Below are positions 1 to 10,055 of a DNA stretch of 22,500 nt, in pieces. Numbering within the stretch: the first letter of the stretch is position 1; each line of letters starts with the position of its first letter. The notes under the pieces are model-generated. The model saw nothing but the letters and a program-made list of their open reading frames with translations, searched no databases and was not told the DNA's origin. The DNA lies in contig JAXCGZ010007682.1 of NCBI GenBank assembly GCA_037179515.1, positions 1 to 22,500 on the forward strand, written 5' to 3'. This DNA comes from Halocaridina rubra (taxonomy: Eukaryota; Arthropoda; Malacostraca; Decapoda; Atyidae). The position numbers and the translations under genes were made by a program.

Positions 1-417
1 GAGCCAACATGGCAGGGGAGACTTGAAGAAAATAAAGCTAGGGTTGTAGACCTGATAAGAAAGCTTGGAGTAGTATGTGGTCCTGAGGATATTGTAAACA
101 TACACCAACTAGGTAAATATTCGAGGGAAGGAAAGCCGAGACCAACAAAAGTAACCTTTGAGAGAGGGGAGACATGTAGGGAAATATTGTTGAGAAAAAA
201 AAGTCTAAAAGACCTTCAAGAATGCAAAGAAGTGTTCATTAGACGATACAGAACACAGGAAGAGATGGGAAAGATCAAAAACTTGTTGCAAGAGGCAAGA
301 AGGTTAAATGATGAAAGAAATGAGGAAGAGAAGAAAAATTTTCGTTACGGAATACTTCCAGACAAAGGGGAGATAAAGAAGATAATGACAGAAGATCAGG
401 GGATGGGGCCTCATTAA
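1..417 (+). CDS. LINE ORF1 protein, C-terminal part (copy A)
   Basis: Frame 1 is open from base 1 to the TAA at 415-417 and gives the last 138 residues of the ORF1 protein seen complete at 13419-14498. It covers the predicted RNA-binding part: the strand-like segment RPTKVTFE, then FIRRYRT and a basic C-terminus (DKGEIKKI). ORF1 proteins of LINEs coat the element RNA and act as nucleic-acid chaperones in the RNP; that role is inferred from the family. The true start lies upstream of the window; an apparent internal TTG start at 187 is not real, since homology to copy C runs on in frame before it. The end overlaps the ORF2 frame, with an A AAT TTT heptamer at 336-342. Confidence 0.85.
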   Translation, partial: EPTWQGRLEENKARVVDLIRKLGVVCGPEDIVNIHQLGKYSREGKPRPTKVTFERGETCREILLRKKSLKDLQECKEVFIRRYRTQEEMGKIKNLLQEARRLNDERNEEEKKNFRYGILPDKGEIKKIMTEDQGMGPH

Positions 418-3242
418 GATTGTTATACACAAATGCTGATGGATTAGCTGGTAAGGCAGTAGAATTAAAAGATAGGATTCACAACAGTAAGGCAGATATA
501 GTAGCAATTACAGAGACTAAGTTGAGTGAGGACATAAACAGTGTCACAGTTTTTCCTAAGGGCTTCAGAATACTAAGGGTCGAAAGATCTGAGAGGACTG
601 GTGGAGGGATAGCACTGCTCATAAGTGAGAGGATTCAAGCTGAAGAGATAAACTTGGCTATAGAAAGTGAGTTCAGGGAATTTCTTGTTGCTCGCATAAA
701 TACTGGGTCAGAGAGCATTATAATAACTGTTGTATACAACCCACCAAGGAACCAAAATAGGCTTGAAATTTATGAGGAAAGTCATATAGGTACGATTGAA
801 GTCATAAACTCAGTTGTTAACATGGCGCGGGAGAAAAAATGTAGGATTTTGATTATGGGAGACTTTAATCATAAAGAGATAGATTGGATAAATCTTGACC
901 CACACAGTGGTGAGGACTCCTTTGGGGCAAGATTCCTAGATTGCGTACAAGGGAATTTCCTACACCAACATGTAATGGAACCAACAAGAGCCAGGGGTGG
1001 GGATGAGCCATCACTACTTGATCTGGTGTTCACAGATAATGTGTTGGATATTGAAAATATTGAGTATGAACCACCAATTGGAAAGAGTGACCACTGTGTG
1101 TTGTTGATGGAGTATATCATTGAAGACATTCTTCCTGAGAGTAGAGGCACTGAGGACATGAGGAGGAACTATCAGAAAGGAGATTACATCAAAATGAATG
1201 AGCTTTTTGCAGTTATTGACTGGAGAACCTTATTTTACAACAAATCTGTACAAGAAATGTATGACATCTTTTGTGAGAAATATGGGAAGATAGTAGATTG
1301 CTGCATACCTGTCACCAAAGTAGGTGTAATTCATGCCAGAGAGAAATGGTTCGATAATGGGTGTAAAAGAGCTAAGGAGTGGAGAGACAAATGCTGGAAA
1401 AGGTATAGGAGGAGAAAAAACATAAATGCCTGGCAAACCTACAAAAGAGCAAGAAATGACTACCTAAGTAAAAGGAGAGAGGCAGAGAAAGATTATGAGA
1501 GGGACATCACCAGGAAGGCTAAAGAAAATCCCAAGCTTTTCCACAGCTTTATCAGAGGAAAACTGAAGGTAAAAGAACAGGTTTTAAGGCTAAAGAGAGC
1601 GGATGGAAGCATCACTGAGACGGACGAAGAGATCTGCAAAGAATTGAACAAGGAGTTTCAGTCAGTATTTACAGTAGAAAATACCCCACCCCCTCAGATT
1701 GCAGTGATAGAAGCTCAAGGGCCGGTATTAGAGAACATCAACCTTACAGCCACAGAGGTATGCAAGGCGCTGATGGATTTAGATGTTCATAAAGCTACAG
1801 GTCCTGATGACATATCCCCTCATGTGCTTAAAAAATGCGCAAACACAATATCAGTGGCACTAAGTATCATATTTAAGGAGTCATTGGAGTCGGGGGAGAT
1901 TCCAAGATGCTGGAAACAAGCAAATGTGATACCTATCTTCAAAAAGGGAAGGAGGGATACGGCTCTGAACTATAGACCAGTTTCCTTGACCAGCATAGTT
2001 TGCAAACTTATGGAGAAACTACTAAGGAAACATATCTCTCTTCACTTGGAATCCTTCAACTTTTTGTCAGTGAGGCAACATGGCTTCAGAGAAGGAAGAT
2101 CAACAGTAACAAACTTATTAGAATTTTATGATGAGGTAAGCCAAATCTTACAGGAAAGAGAGGGTTGGGCAGATTGCATATTCCTAGACTTCCAGAAAGC
2201 GTTTGACACTGTTCCACATGGGAGACTTATTAGGAAGCTGCAATCAATGGCTAGAATAGGTGGAAATGTCTTGGAATGGATAAAAACTTACTTAGAAGGA
2301 AGGGAACAGAGGGTTAGAGTAAGACACTCAGTGTCTGAATGGAGAAGAGTTAGTAGTGGAGTTCCACAGGGTTCAGTTTTAGGGCCACTTTTGTTCCTTG
2401 TATATGTAAATGACCTACCAGAGTGTGTAAATTCATTCATGAATATGTTTGCAGATGATGCAAAGATTGTGAAGAAAGTAAAAAACGAGAACAATGGTAG
2501 AGAACTTCAGGAGGATCTAAATAATCTGCATGAGTGGTCAGAAAAGTGGCTAATGAAATTCAATACCTCAAAATGTAAGGTAATGAGAATGGGTACAAGT
2601 GCAAGAAGGCCCAAGCTTGACTACTCGGTGGCTGGAGTACAGCTTCAGGAGACAGAAAATGAGAGAGATCTAGGAGTAAACATATTGGCAGATTTGTCTC
2701 CAGAAATACATATAAATGGCGTAGTAAGGGCAGCATATGCATTCTTATCAAATGTAAGGGTAGCCTTCAGGCACATGGACAAGGAAATGTTCAGAAATAT
2801 TTATGTAACCTATGTGAGGCCAAAACTCGAATATGCAGCCCCCTTTTGGAATCCGCACTTGAAAAAGCACATAGCTAAGCTTGAAAAAGTTCAAAGACAT
2901 GCCAAGAAACTGGTGCCAGAAATACGCAATCTCGGTTATGATGAGAGGCTGAGGGAATTAGACTTGCCATCACTCGAAGCTAGAAGAGTAAGGGGGGATA
3001 TGGTGACAGTCTTTAAATTCCTTCATGGTTATGATAGAGTGGATAGGGATCGATATTTCGATATGGCTGGCTCTAGAACTAGAGGTCATAGTTTGAAGCT
3101 TCGGAAGAAAACTTGTTTGCAGGATGTAAGGAAATACTTTTTCAGTGTAAGAGTAGTTGATAATTGGAATTCGCTAAGCGAGGAGGTAGTTAATGCTACC
3201 TCAATCCATAGTTTTAAGGACAGGTATGATAAGTATCACTAA
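342..3242 (+). CDS. LINE ORF2: endonuclease-reverse transcriptase (copy A, uninterrupted)
   Basis: Single open frame to the TAA at 3240-3242. Counting residues from the TTG at 420: endonuclease motifs TETK (about 31-34), VVYNPP, MGDFN (about 146-150) and SDH (223-225) mark an AP-like endonuclease that would nick target DNA. Reverse transcriptase motifs follow: NYRPVSLTS, GFREGRST, DFQKAFD (Asp590 and Asp596), SGVPQGSVLGP and the catalytic FADD (677-680). The C-terminus (LEYAAPFWNP to the end) is the basic tail common in Jockey/CR1-type elements. No in-frame ATG lies before the endonuclease core: the frame is open from 324, and the first Met is beyond residue 100. I set the start at 342, the first codon after a possible -1 slip on A AAT TTT (336-342); non-AUG start or reinitiation after the ORF1 stop are alternatives. 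Confidence 0.92.
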   Translation, partial: SLRNTSRQRGDKEDNDRRSGDGASLRLLYTNADGLAGKAVELKDRIHNSKADIVAITETKLSEDINSVTVFPKGFRILRVERSERTGGGIALLISERIQAEEINLAIESEFREFLVARINTGSESIIITVVYNPPRNQNRLEIYEESHIGTIEVINSVVNMAREKKCRILIMGDFNHKEIDWINLDPHSGEDSFGARFLDCVQGNFLHQHVMEPTRARGGDEPSLLDLVFTDNVLDIENIEYEPPIGKSDHCVLLMEYIIEDILPESRGTEDMRRNYQKGDYIKMNELFAVIDWRTLFYNKSVQEMYDIFCEKYGKIVDCCIPVTKVGVIHAREKWFDNGCKRAKEWRDKCWKRYRRRKNINAWQTYKRARNDYLSKRREAEKDYERDITRKAKENPKLFHSFIRGKLKVKEQVLRLKRADGSITETDEEICKELNKEFQSVFTVENTPPPQIAVIEAQGPVLENINLTATEVCKALMDLDVHKATGPDDISPHVLKKCANTISVALSIIFKESLESGEIPRCWKQANVIPIFKKGRRDTALNYRPVSLTSIVCKLMEKLLRKHISLHLESFNFLSVRQHGFREGRSTVTNLLEFYDEVSQILQEREGWADCIFLDFQKAFDTVPHGRLIRKLQSMARIGGNVLEWIKTYLEGREQRVRVRHSVSEWRRVSSGVPQGSVLGPLLFLVYVNDLPECVNSFMNMFADDAKIVKKVKNENNGRELQEDLNNLHEWSEKWLMKFNTSKCKVMRMGTSARRPKLDYSVAGVQLQETENERDLGVNILADLSPEIHINGVVRAAYAFLSNVRVAFRHMDKEMFRNIYVTYVRPKLEYAAPFWNPHLKKHIAKLEKVQRHAKKLVPEIRNLGYDERLRELDLPSLEARRVRGDMVTVFKFLHGYDRVDRDRYFDMAGSRTRGHSLKLRKKTCLQDVRKYFFSVRVVDNWNSLSEEVVNATSIHSFKDRYDKYH

Positions 3243-3268
3243 GTCTAAAAATGGAACCGATCAGGAGA

Positions 3269-3299
3269 CGGGAAGATACGAGCTTTGGGCTCTTTCCCG
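3269..3299 (+). other. LINE 3' UTR stem-loop
   Basis: CGGGAA (3269-3274) pairs with TTCCCG (3294-3299), and GAGC (3280-3283) with GCTC (3289-3292), around a short TTTG-G loop, with an asymmetric internal bulge. The same fold is exact in copy B (3484-3514, minus) and partly degraded in copy C (about 17350-17380). In several LINEs such a 3' hairpin is the reverse transcriptase recognition site; here that is inference. Confidence 0.5.
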
Positions 3300-3329
3300 T
3301 AAACACAATTAGGTAATCAATTAGGTAAT

Positions 3330-3963
<634 letters not shown>

Positions 3964-4012
3964 GTGTGTGTGTGTGTGTATGTGTGTGTGTGTGTGTGTG
4001 TGTATGTGTTCA
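3964..4012. repeat. (GT)n microsatellite
   Basis: Interrupted (GT)n directly at the 5'-truncation point of LINE copy B. It may have been the integration target or have arisen at the junction. Confidence 0.9.
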
Positions 4013-4110
4013 CACAAGGAAACCAGCAAACGAGAAGAGGAGTCGCCATTATTTATCGATTTGATATTATCATTTCACTGCAGCTCCTATGTACTGGAGC
4101 ATATGTAGTA

Positions 4111-4410
4111 GTTGGCCCATGGCACCAGCCGCCCGTTGCGATTCTACACCTGATGGATTTTTAAGCTTGAATAGGACTGTCCAGGACATTTTGATGTTAA
4201 GTCTTCGTTCAGTAACGGTTATTCTTTATGCCTACACCAACACTGAATATTCTTGTATATTCATTACACACCTCTTATTATCCCTTCACTTCTGACAAGT
4301 CATTACACTCTCCATCTCTGTTACTTTTTACTTAATGTATTCTTCGTGCCCAGGCTCGGTGGGGGCTGTTTTATTTTTTTTTTTTTTTTTTGCCCGTCCT
4401 GGTGTCACAT
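4111..4410 (+). repeat. Unclassified dispersed repeat, copy 1
   Basis: Shares several blocks with 6711-6928 and 7751-7920 (both minus): GGCCCATGGCACCAGCCG, CTATGCCTACA-like, GAATATTCTTG, TCTGACAAGTC, CTCCATCTC, TTCGTGCCCAGGCTCG and GTCCTGGTGTCAC near the end. Relative to copy 2 this copy has about 80 extra bases after the CACCAGCCG block, and it has a poly-T stretch before GCCCGTCC. No ORF or terminal inverted repeat is evident; possibly a SINE or the 3' end of a longer element. Confidence 0.7.
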
Positions 4411-4424
4411 TCATAAAAAAAATT

Positions 4425-4620
<196 letters not shown>

Positions 4621-5205
4621 TGTTCTTCGTCTTGCTTATATTGTATATTTGCTTTACCATATGCTAAATTTCTGTACTAGACTCAGAGATTAACGAAACA
4701 ATTTGCATGTTGTTTTTATCTAATGTTGACAATTGATTTTGTTTTCATCGCTCGGAGTGTACATTCTTCCCTTTGATTGCATGTCCGTTTAGAATAATAA
4801 TTTATATGTCCCATAGCTGAAGGGAAATTATTATAAGAGTTTAATTTAAGTTAACACCAGGGAAGATACTCAGTCTTATATTCTCAATTGTAAATAATAG
4901 GAAAATTGTAAGTTGGGAAAAACACAAAGGTATGGAGACAAATATTAAAGGAGGGGTGGCCATTGTCTTCAAAAAAAATGTACTACGGATTAAGGAAAGT
5001 TTTTTCCCCTAATTTCTCGTATTACGAGAACAATATTAAATTTGCAAGGTTATAATTTGTTGTAAATATCAATGCTGTTTTCTCTTAGATCAGGTAATTT
5101 TCCAAAAGGAAATGAAACACTTGAACTATATTTTGAAGATGTTTTATAAATGATGATCAAAAAAAGGTAATTTTTTACCTGACGACTTAACATGAATGAG
5201 TTCGT
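4621..5205. other. AT-rich 3' flank of the opsin
   Basis: No gene, RNA or repeat recognised. The part nearest 5205 should hold the opsin 3' UTR (minus strand). An ATTAAA on the minus strand near 4840 is a possible but unproven polyadenylation signal. Confidence 0.4.
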
Positions 5206-6321
5206 TTAGGCTTTCTCACTGGTGTTAGTTGAGGTAGAGTCCATGTTTTCCTGTCCATCTGTGGCACAGGAGAGGAATGGCAGTTTCTTCTCCATGGCAG
5301 CACGATACTTGGGGTGGCTGATGGCGTAAACGATGGGATTGTAGACAGCGTTGGCCTTAGCAAAGACAGATCCCCAGATGGAGAAGAGAGGAGTCACGGA
5401 AGACTTGTTCAGCATACCAGTGTAATTGATGATGAAGTAAGGAGTCCATGCCATGAACCACAAGGACACGGTCATGAGAGCAACCTTGGCAAGGCGGCAC
5501 TCAGCTGAGGTCTTTTGGCTCTCTTCACTTCTGAGAGATTTGACACCCATCTTCTTGGCCTGTTCACGCATCTGCTCCTCGTGGTTGGCTACAGCCTTGA
5601 TGATGAAAGCGTAAAGGTAGATGTTGAGGAATAGCGGTGTCATGTAAACCCATACAGAGTAGATGTACAGGTAACTGTTGAAGAAAGATTCACCAGAGAG
5701 GTAGTCAGTACCACAAGCGGTCATGTTTCCTTCAGGTACATAACGGTTCCAGCCGAAGAAAGGAGGAAGGCACCAAGCAAAGGCAGTTACCCAGGTGCCC
5801 ATAATCCTAGTCATAGCACCTTTGGTAGTCAGTGGCTCTCCAGAGACACCCTTCACGATGACATTGTAACGGTCGAGGGTGATCCATACCATGGTCCAGA
5901 TGGAGACACAACCAAAGAGGGAGCCAAAGAAAGCATAAACTTCACAGAAGAATGCTCCTAGGGTCCAGGTCTGCCAGTAGCAGGAAACAACCATTGGAGG
6001 GAACATGGTGAGCATCATGAAAAAATCTGAGAAAGCCAAATTGACGATGAGTAGGTTAGCAGGTGAACGTAAAGACTTCGTGGTCATGAAGACCCAGATG
6101 ACAACAAAGTTGCCTACAACGGATAATACTCCCATGACCACCATAAAGAACCCGATCAAACTGTACCATAAGGGATTCATTGGAGGGAATTGGTACCAGT
6201 GGGGATCCACCATATGCAGCATTTCCTCTGGCACAGTGTCAACCACTGTGTAGTTTCCATGGGGATTGGTGAGAGGAAGGCCATTGGGTGCCAATTCGGG
6301 TGATTGTCCCCAGAAAGACAT
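5206..6321 (-). CDS. Visual opsin, Gq-coupled, visible (long/middle-wavelength-like), single coding exon
   Basis: Complete 371-residue rhodopsin-family GPCR of photoreceptor membranes. Seven hydrophobic helices lie at roughly 54-78, 90-112, 126-150, 170-190, 216-242, 277-300 and 310-333. Key residues: retinal-binding Lys322 in FAKAN, DRY at 150-152, disulfide pair Cys126/Cys203, Glu197 at the bovine Glu181 position, Tyr129 at the bovine Glu113 position (usual in arthropods), NPIVY 328-332 and HPK 336-338, the Gq-opsin motif after helix 7. Met106 at bovine site 90 argues against a UV opsin, where Lys is expected. N-glycosylation sites are NYT (23) and NMT (199). The third loop (NHEEQMREQAKKMG) is typical of arthropod Gq opsins. 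The reading frame has no intron from ATG to stop. On the gene strand TTTCCAG directly precedes ATG, so a 5' UTR intron is likely. The fragment at 22448 begins similarly (MSYW versus MSFW). The exact spectral class cannot be read by eye. Confidence 0.97.
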   Translation of the reverse strand: MSFWGQSPELAPNGLPLTNPHGNYTVVDTVPEEMLHMVDPHWYQFPPMNPLWYSLIGFFMVVMGVLSVVGNFVVIWVFMTTKSLRSPANLLIVNLAFSDFFMMLTMFPPMVVSCYWQTWTLGAFFCEVYAFFGSLFGCVSIWTMVWITLDRYNVIVKGVSGEPLTTKGAMTRIMGTWVTAFAWCLPPFFGWNRYVPEGNMTACGTDYLSGESFFNSYLYIYSVWVYMTPLFLNIYLYAFIIKAVANHEEQMREQAKKMGVKSLRSEESQKTSAECRLAKVALMTVSLWFMAWTPYFIINYTGMLNKSSVTPLFSIWGSVFAKANAVYNPIVYAISHPKYRAAMEKKLPFLSCATDGQENMDSTSTNTSEKA

Positions 6322-6978
6322 CTGGAAATGAAGAAAAATTATTGAAAATATACAGTGGCATTTGTATCTATCTATATTTATTCTATATGATTAGTAATAT
6401 TCTTTATTAATGTTGTTACTTTAGTTATTCATATGTTCATAGGTGTTTTAGCATTCACATTATCTTTTGCTACTGGCAATAAAATATTTTGTGTATTGTA
6501 CCAATTCTGAGCTTTACAGGTATTGGAAACTAATTTGCATCTTTGTCATCATATATTCTCATAATATCTCTGTCGAATGATCTAATTACCCTTGAGATCA
6601 TTCAATTTTTTTTCTACAATACCCACGCTTGCATAAATACTATCGTATATTTTTTTTATGTTTGTCTTAAGACTTCCAAGAGTTCAGAATCTTTTTCTTT
6701 TTTTTTCACTGTGACACCAGGACTGGGCTCCCTCTCCCCCAAATAAAAGTAAAAAAAATCAGCCCCCCTCGAGCCTGGGCACGAAGAAAACATAAAGAAA
6801 GTAGAGAGAAACAGAGTTGGGGAGTGTTTGGACTTGTCTGATGTTTAAAGAATATTCAAGAATATTCGGTGTTGATGTAGGCATAGAAAAAGAACCGTAA
6901 CTGAAACGGCTGGTGCCATGGGCCAGCCTTCTGCATGAATGCAACAAATGTGCTTTTAAATTCCTAAGCAATACTCAC
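6322..6978 (-). other. Predicted 5' UTR intron of the opsin
   Basis: The acceptor is CTTCATTTCCAG abutting the ATG at 6321. The best donor upstream on the minus strand is AAA|GTGAGTATT, with the exon ending at 6979. The intron would be 657 bp and would contain a dispersed repeat copy (6711-6928). A second possible donor, CTC|GTAAGTAGG at 7281/7280, could instead define a more distal first exon. Needs transcript evidence. Confidence 0.5.
6711..6928 (-). repeat. Unclassified dispersed repeat, copy 2 (inside the opsin intron)
   Basis: Same family as 4111-4410, opposite orientation: GTGACACCAGGAC at the low end and GGCTGGTGCCATGGGCC at the high end. It lacks the ~80 bp present in copy 1. Its outer end is a hairpin, GGCTGG/CCAGCC. 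Confidence 0.7.
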
Positions 6979-7108
6979 TTTCTTGATGGTGTTTAGATCC
7001 GAAGAATTTCCAAAGCCAGAACTACTTCAGACCCTGAGAAAGGACCTATACGGGTATGATACAAGATCAAAACACGCCAAGCGTCTCTGGTAAACACCAG
7101 CACAACCT
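6979..7108 (-). other. Candidate non-coding first exon of the opsin
   Basis: Inferred between the donor AAA|GTGAGTATT (exon end 6979) and a start about 30 bases after the TATA-like TTATAG at 7140-7135. No convincing coding signal. The 5' limit (about 7108) is an estimate. Confidence 0.3.
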
Positions 7109-7133
7109 GTGACAACTCTAAAGCAGAGGGACT

Positions 7134-7179
7134 CCTATAAGTACCTTGAGATGGGGAATTGTTAGGCTTAATCCATTTA
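7134..7179 (-). promoter_or_regulatory. Candidate opsin promoter: RCSI/K50-like site plus TATA-like box
   Basis: On the gene strand TAAATGGATTA (7179-7169) matches 10 of 11 positions of the Drosophila opsin RCSI consensus TAATYNRATTN and contains GGATTA, the complement of TAATCC, which is the K50 homeodomain (Otd-type) site. ACTTATAGG follows about 35 bases downstream as a weak TATA box. The order and spacing resemble fly rhodopsin promoters, but the window is AT-rich and chance is possible. A distal alternative is TATAAG (7341-7336) next to a CACGTG box (7329-7334). Confidence 0.35.
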
Positions 7180-7343
7180 ACCCTTTCACCCAAAAGAAAT
7201 AGACATAGAACACCAGGAAGAAGGGAGACAATAAAAATAAGAAGGCGATTAAAGAGAGGTATCAAGAGCTTCCTACTTACGAGAATGTCGAAGGAAACCC
7301 CATAACATCACCAAAAAGCCTCCATAGACACGTGACTTATAAG

Positions 7344-7750
7344 GAAGACGATGTTTGTAAGACGTTTACTAGGCTATACTTAAACCTCTTTATCCTCTTA
7401 AGTGGTTTACTTAACTACGTAGACGGGTACAACATCAAAGAAACAGAAGAATATTGACGCGTGCACATAATATATTTTTGTCAGTGTAAAAAGAGAGAAC
7501 AGATTCATTGTTATGAGCCATACTTAAATATATGAAAGATATATAAGTAAACTTTCATTTTTTTATTAAAATGTATATATTTTTAAACACATGAATGATA
7601 TATATTAATATATATTATTTATTTTTGTGCCATTTAAGGGTTTGATTTATTTTAATGCATTTAGTCGCTTATGTGCTAATAAAATAATATTATATTTCGT
7701 TCTTTGGATACTGGTCTGCAGGATTTTTTTTTTTATTTTTTATTTTGAGT
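7344..7750. other. AT-rich intergenic stretch, nothing recognised
   Basis: No gene-like ORF, RNA or repeat unit beyond short poly-T and ATATATT tracts. Confidence 0.5.
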
Positions 7751-7920
7751 ATGACACTAGGACGGGCAGAGAATATTGCCCTTGTCCGGCTTAGGCACAA
7801 GAAAATATAAAGTAAAAAGAAACGGAGATGGAGAGTGTAGTGACTTGTCAGATGTGAAGGGATAATAAGAGATGTGTAAAGAATATTCAAGAATAATTGG
7901 TTTTGATGTAGATAGAAAAG
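7751..7920 (-). repeat. Unclassified dispersed repeat, copy 3
   Basis: Same family as 4111-4410: ATGACACTAGGACGGGC, GGAGATGGAGAGTGTAGTGAC, CTTGTCAGATGTGAAGGGAT, AGAATATTCAAGAATA. It lacks the CCATGG end block. Confidence 0.65.
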
Positions 7921-8489
7921 TATTTTTACCATTTATCAAGTCAAAGCTCTTGAATACTAACTTATCCCTGGTGACTAGGGAAAAACTTTACCACACCCAC
8001 ATTCCCCGCGTGTCGTAAGAGCCGTCTAAAAGGGATAAATGATGAGCAAACCAATCTCTCCCTCCTCATCTGGCAGCGGGGGCGAGAATGGTCCAGAGAT
8101 GTTGAAACCCTTCTACCTTAATACTTTTGTTTCGGTTGTTGCCGCCTTGTTTAGTTCTACTGCATATGGAGTATCATTTAAAACTAAAAGAAATACTGAC
8201 TTAGGTTTGAGAAACAACAATAGCTGTTTTATAAAGAAAAAGACAATATAAGACCGTTTTTATATATTAGCCTAGTCATTTGGAAATTTCATAGCGTAGG
8301 TATTTGAGGGACTCGAAACCTAGGTCTGCATTGTGAATACACCATTTTCTTCATATCAAAGGAGACTTTTTGTCCGAGATTCACAGTTTTCCCTCTGTTG
8401 GGAAAGCAAAAAGAATTTCTGGTGTATGCATGTCGCTGGCTCTTCGAATATTGTAATTGTCATAAAGAATTGCCATTGATGAGGAACAC
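7921..8489. other. Intergenic stretch, no supported gene
   Basis: A 70-codon ORF at 8039-8251 has no recognisable domain and ends in low-complexity sequence; I do not call it. Otherwise unique-looking sequence. Confidence 0.4.
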
Positions 8490-8713
8490 TTAAGGTGCGT
8501 CCACACCGACAACAAAACATATCAACAATAAAATCGACAACATTGGAAGCAACAATGTTTGTGTTGCTACTGATACGATGGTATCGATATGATGGTATGG
8601 CGCTGTAAGTGATATGTTGGTACTACTGGTGTCTGTAGATGTCGACTGCGATGTTTAGGTCAATGTTTACAACTTGTTTCCGACTGCATGTTGCCGGTGT
8701 GGACGCACCTTTA
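8490..8713. mobile_element. MITE with 22-bp terminal inverted repeats and TTA target duplication
   Basis: The element spans 8493-8710 (218 bp). The left end AGGTGCGTCCACACCGACAA... and the right end ...CCGGTGTGGACGCACCT are inverted repeats over 22 bp with one mismatch. TTA occurs on both sides (8490-8492 and 8711-8713), as expected of PIF/Harbinger-type DNA transposons; reading the flank as TTAA (piggyBac-like) makes the ends asymmetric by one base. No coding capacity, so non-autonomous. Confidence 0.8.
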
Positions 8714-8918
8714 AGAGGACTATAGCAACTCTACTTATTGGAAAAACAAGAGAGGTTTCATAGCGTAATTTTTCCACAGTATAATATATAAATATCGTAA
8801 TTTCAAGTTCCAGTTTCACGTCATAGACTCCCTTTTCTACAAATAACAGGCTATGGCAAAGTATTTTTTATATTTACATGCTCTGAATGCTAGACTTTAT
8901 ATCTGAAAGTTATTACGC

Positions 8919-9057
<139 letters not shown>

Positions 9058-9333
9058 CAAATAAGCACATTAGTAGCGCCTTGGCTTAGTAATCATAAGT
9101 CCTAGGTTCGAGTCCCGGTCGGGGTAAAAAAAAAAAATGATTCATGTTTTCACATATGTAATGTGCTTATTTGATAATTTCATGGCCCAAATGAGATTGG
9201 GAATTGAATTAAATGCTAAAATGAAGCCACGAGTGAGGTTGGGGAATCTGTAATATGAACATAGTGGCATTCAGTTAGAATGCGTTCATTCCTAAGTATA
9301 GCAGATATAAGCTATAAGGTTGGATTCCTTTTA

Positions 9334-9405
9334 ACCTTCTGTGGTGTAGTGGTAGCACCTTGACTTAGTAATCATAAGTCCTAGGTTCGAGTCCCGGTCG
9401 GGGTA
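9334..9405 (+). repeat. tRNA-like sequence, unit 2 of array
   Basis: Box A-like TGGTGTAGTGG and a perfect box B, GGTTCGAGTCC (9384-9394). D stem GGTG/CACC; anticodon stem ACTTA/TAAGT around loop GTAATCA, which would give anticodon AAT; T stem CTAGG/CCCGG with a mismatch; acceptor ACCTTCT against TCGGGGT pairs only in its outer five positions, with G-T pairs. Poly-A follows instead of a pol III T-run. Better seen as a tRNA-derived repeat than a working tRNA gene. Confidence 0.6.
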
Positions 9406-9609
9406 AAAAAAAATGATTCATGTTTTCACATATGTAATGTGCTTATTTGATAATTTCATGGCCCGAATGAGATTGGGAATTGAATTAAATGCTAAAATGA
9501 AGCCACGAGTGAGGTTGGGGAATCTGAAATATGAACATAGTGGCATTCAGTTAGAATGCGTTCATTCCTAAGTATAGCAGATATAAGCTATAAGGTTGGA
9601 TTCCTGTTA

Positions 9610-9681
9610 ACCTTCTGTGGTGTAGTGGTAGCACCTTGACTTAGTAATCATAAGTCCTAGGTTCGAGTCCCGGTCGGGGTA
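9610..9681 (+). repeat. tRNA-like sequence, unit 3 of array
   Basis: Identical in this segment to unit 2, including box A, box B and the GTAATCA anticodon loop; poly-A of 8 follows. Confidence 0.6.
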
Positions 9682-9884
9682 AAAAAAATGATTCATGTTA
9701 TCACATATGTAATGTGCTTATTTGATAATTTCATGGCCCGAATGAGATTGGGAATTGAATTAAATGCTAAAATGAAGCCACGAGTGAGGTTGGGGAATCT
9801 GTAATATGAACATAGTGGCATTCAGTTAGAATGCGTTCATTCCTAAGTATAGCAGATATAAGCTATAAGGTTGGATTCCTGTTA

Positions 9885-9956
9885 ACCTTCTGTGGTGTAG
9901 TGGTAGCGCCTTGACTTAGTAATCATAAGTCCTAGGTTCGAGTCCCGGTCCGGGTA
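9885..9956 (+). repeat. tRNA-like sequence, unit 4 of array
   Basis: As unit 2 but with GTAGCGCC in the D arm and CGGTCCGGGT at the 3' end. It is followed by poly-A, ATGATTCAT and then (TA)n, so the spacer is missing. Confidence 0.6.
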
Positions 9957-9968
9957 AAAAAAAAATGA

Positions 9969-9971
<3 letters not shown>

Positions 9972-10053
<82 letters not shown>
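9972..10053. repeat. (TA)n microsatellite
   Basis: Pure (TA)n closing the right side of the tRNA-like array. Confidence 0.95.

Positions 10054-10055
<2 letters not shown>

Noticed and set aside
6993..7265. A 90-codon minus-strand ORF upstream of the opsin
   Set aside because: It overlaps the candidate promoter and 5' exon, has no domain, and looks like chance.
8039..8251. A 70-codon ORF
   Set aside because: No domain, homologue or conserved neighbour is recognised, and its end is low complexity.
9061..9960. A cluster of functional tRNA-Ile(AAT) genes
   Set aside because: The acceptor and T stems are mismatched, no pol III T-run follows, and poly-A and a conserved spacer follow instead. A tRNA-derived repeat fits better.
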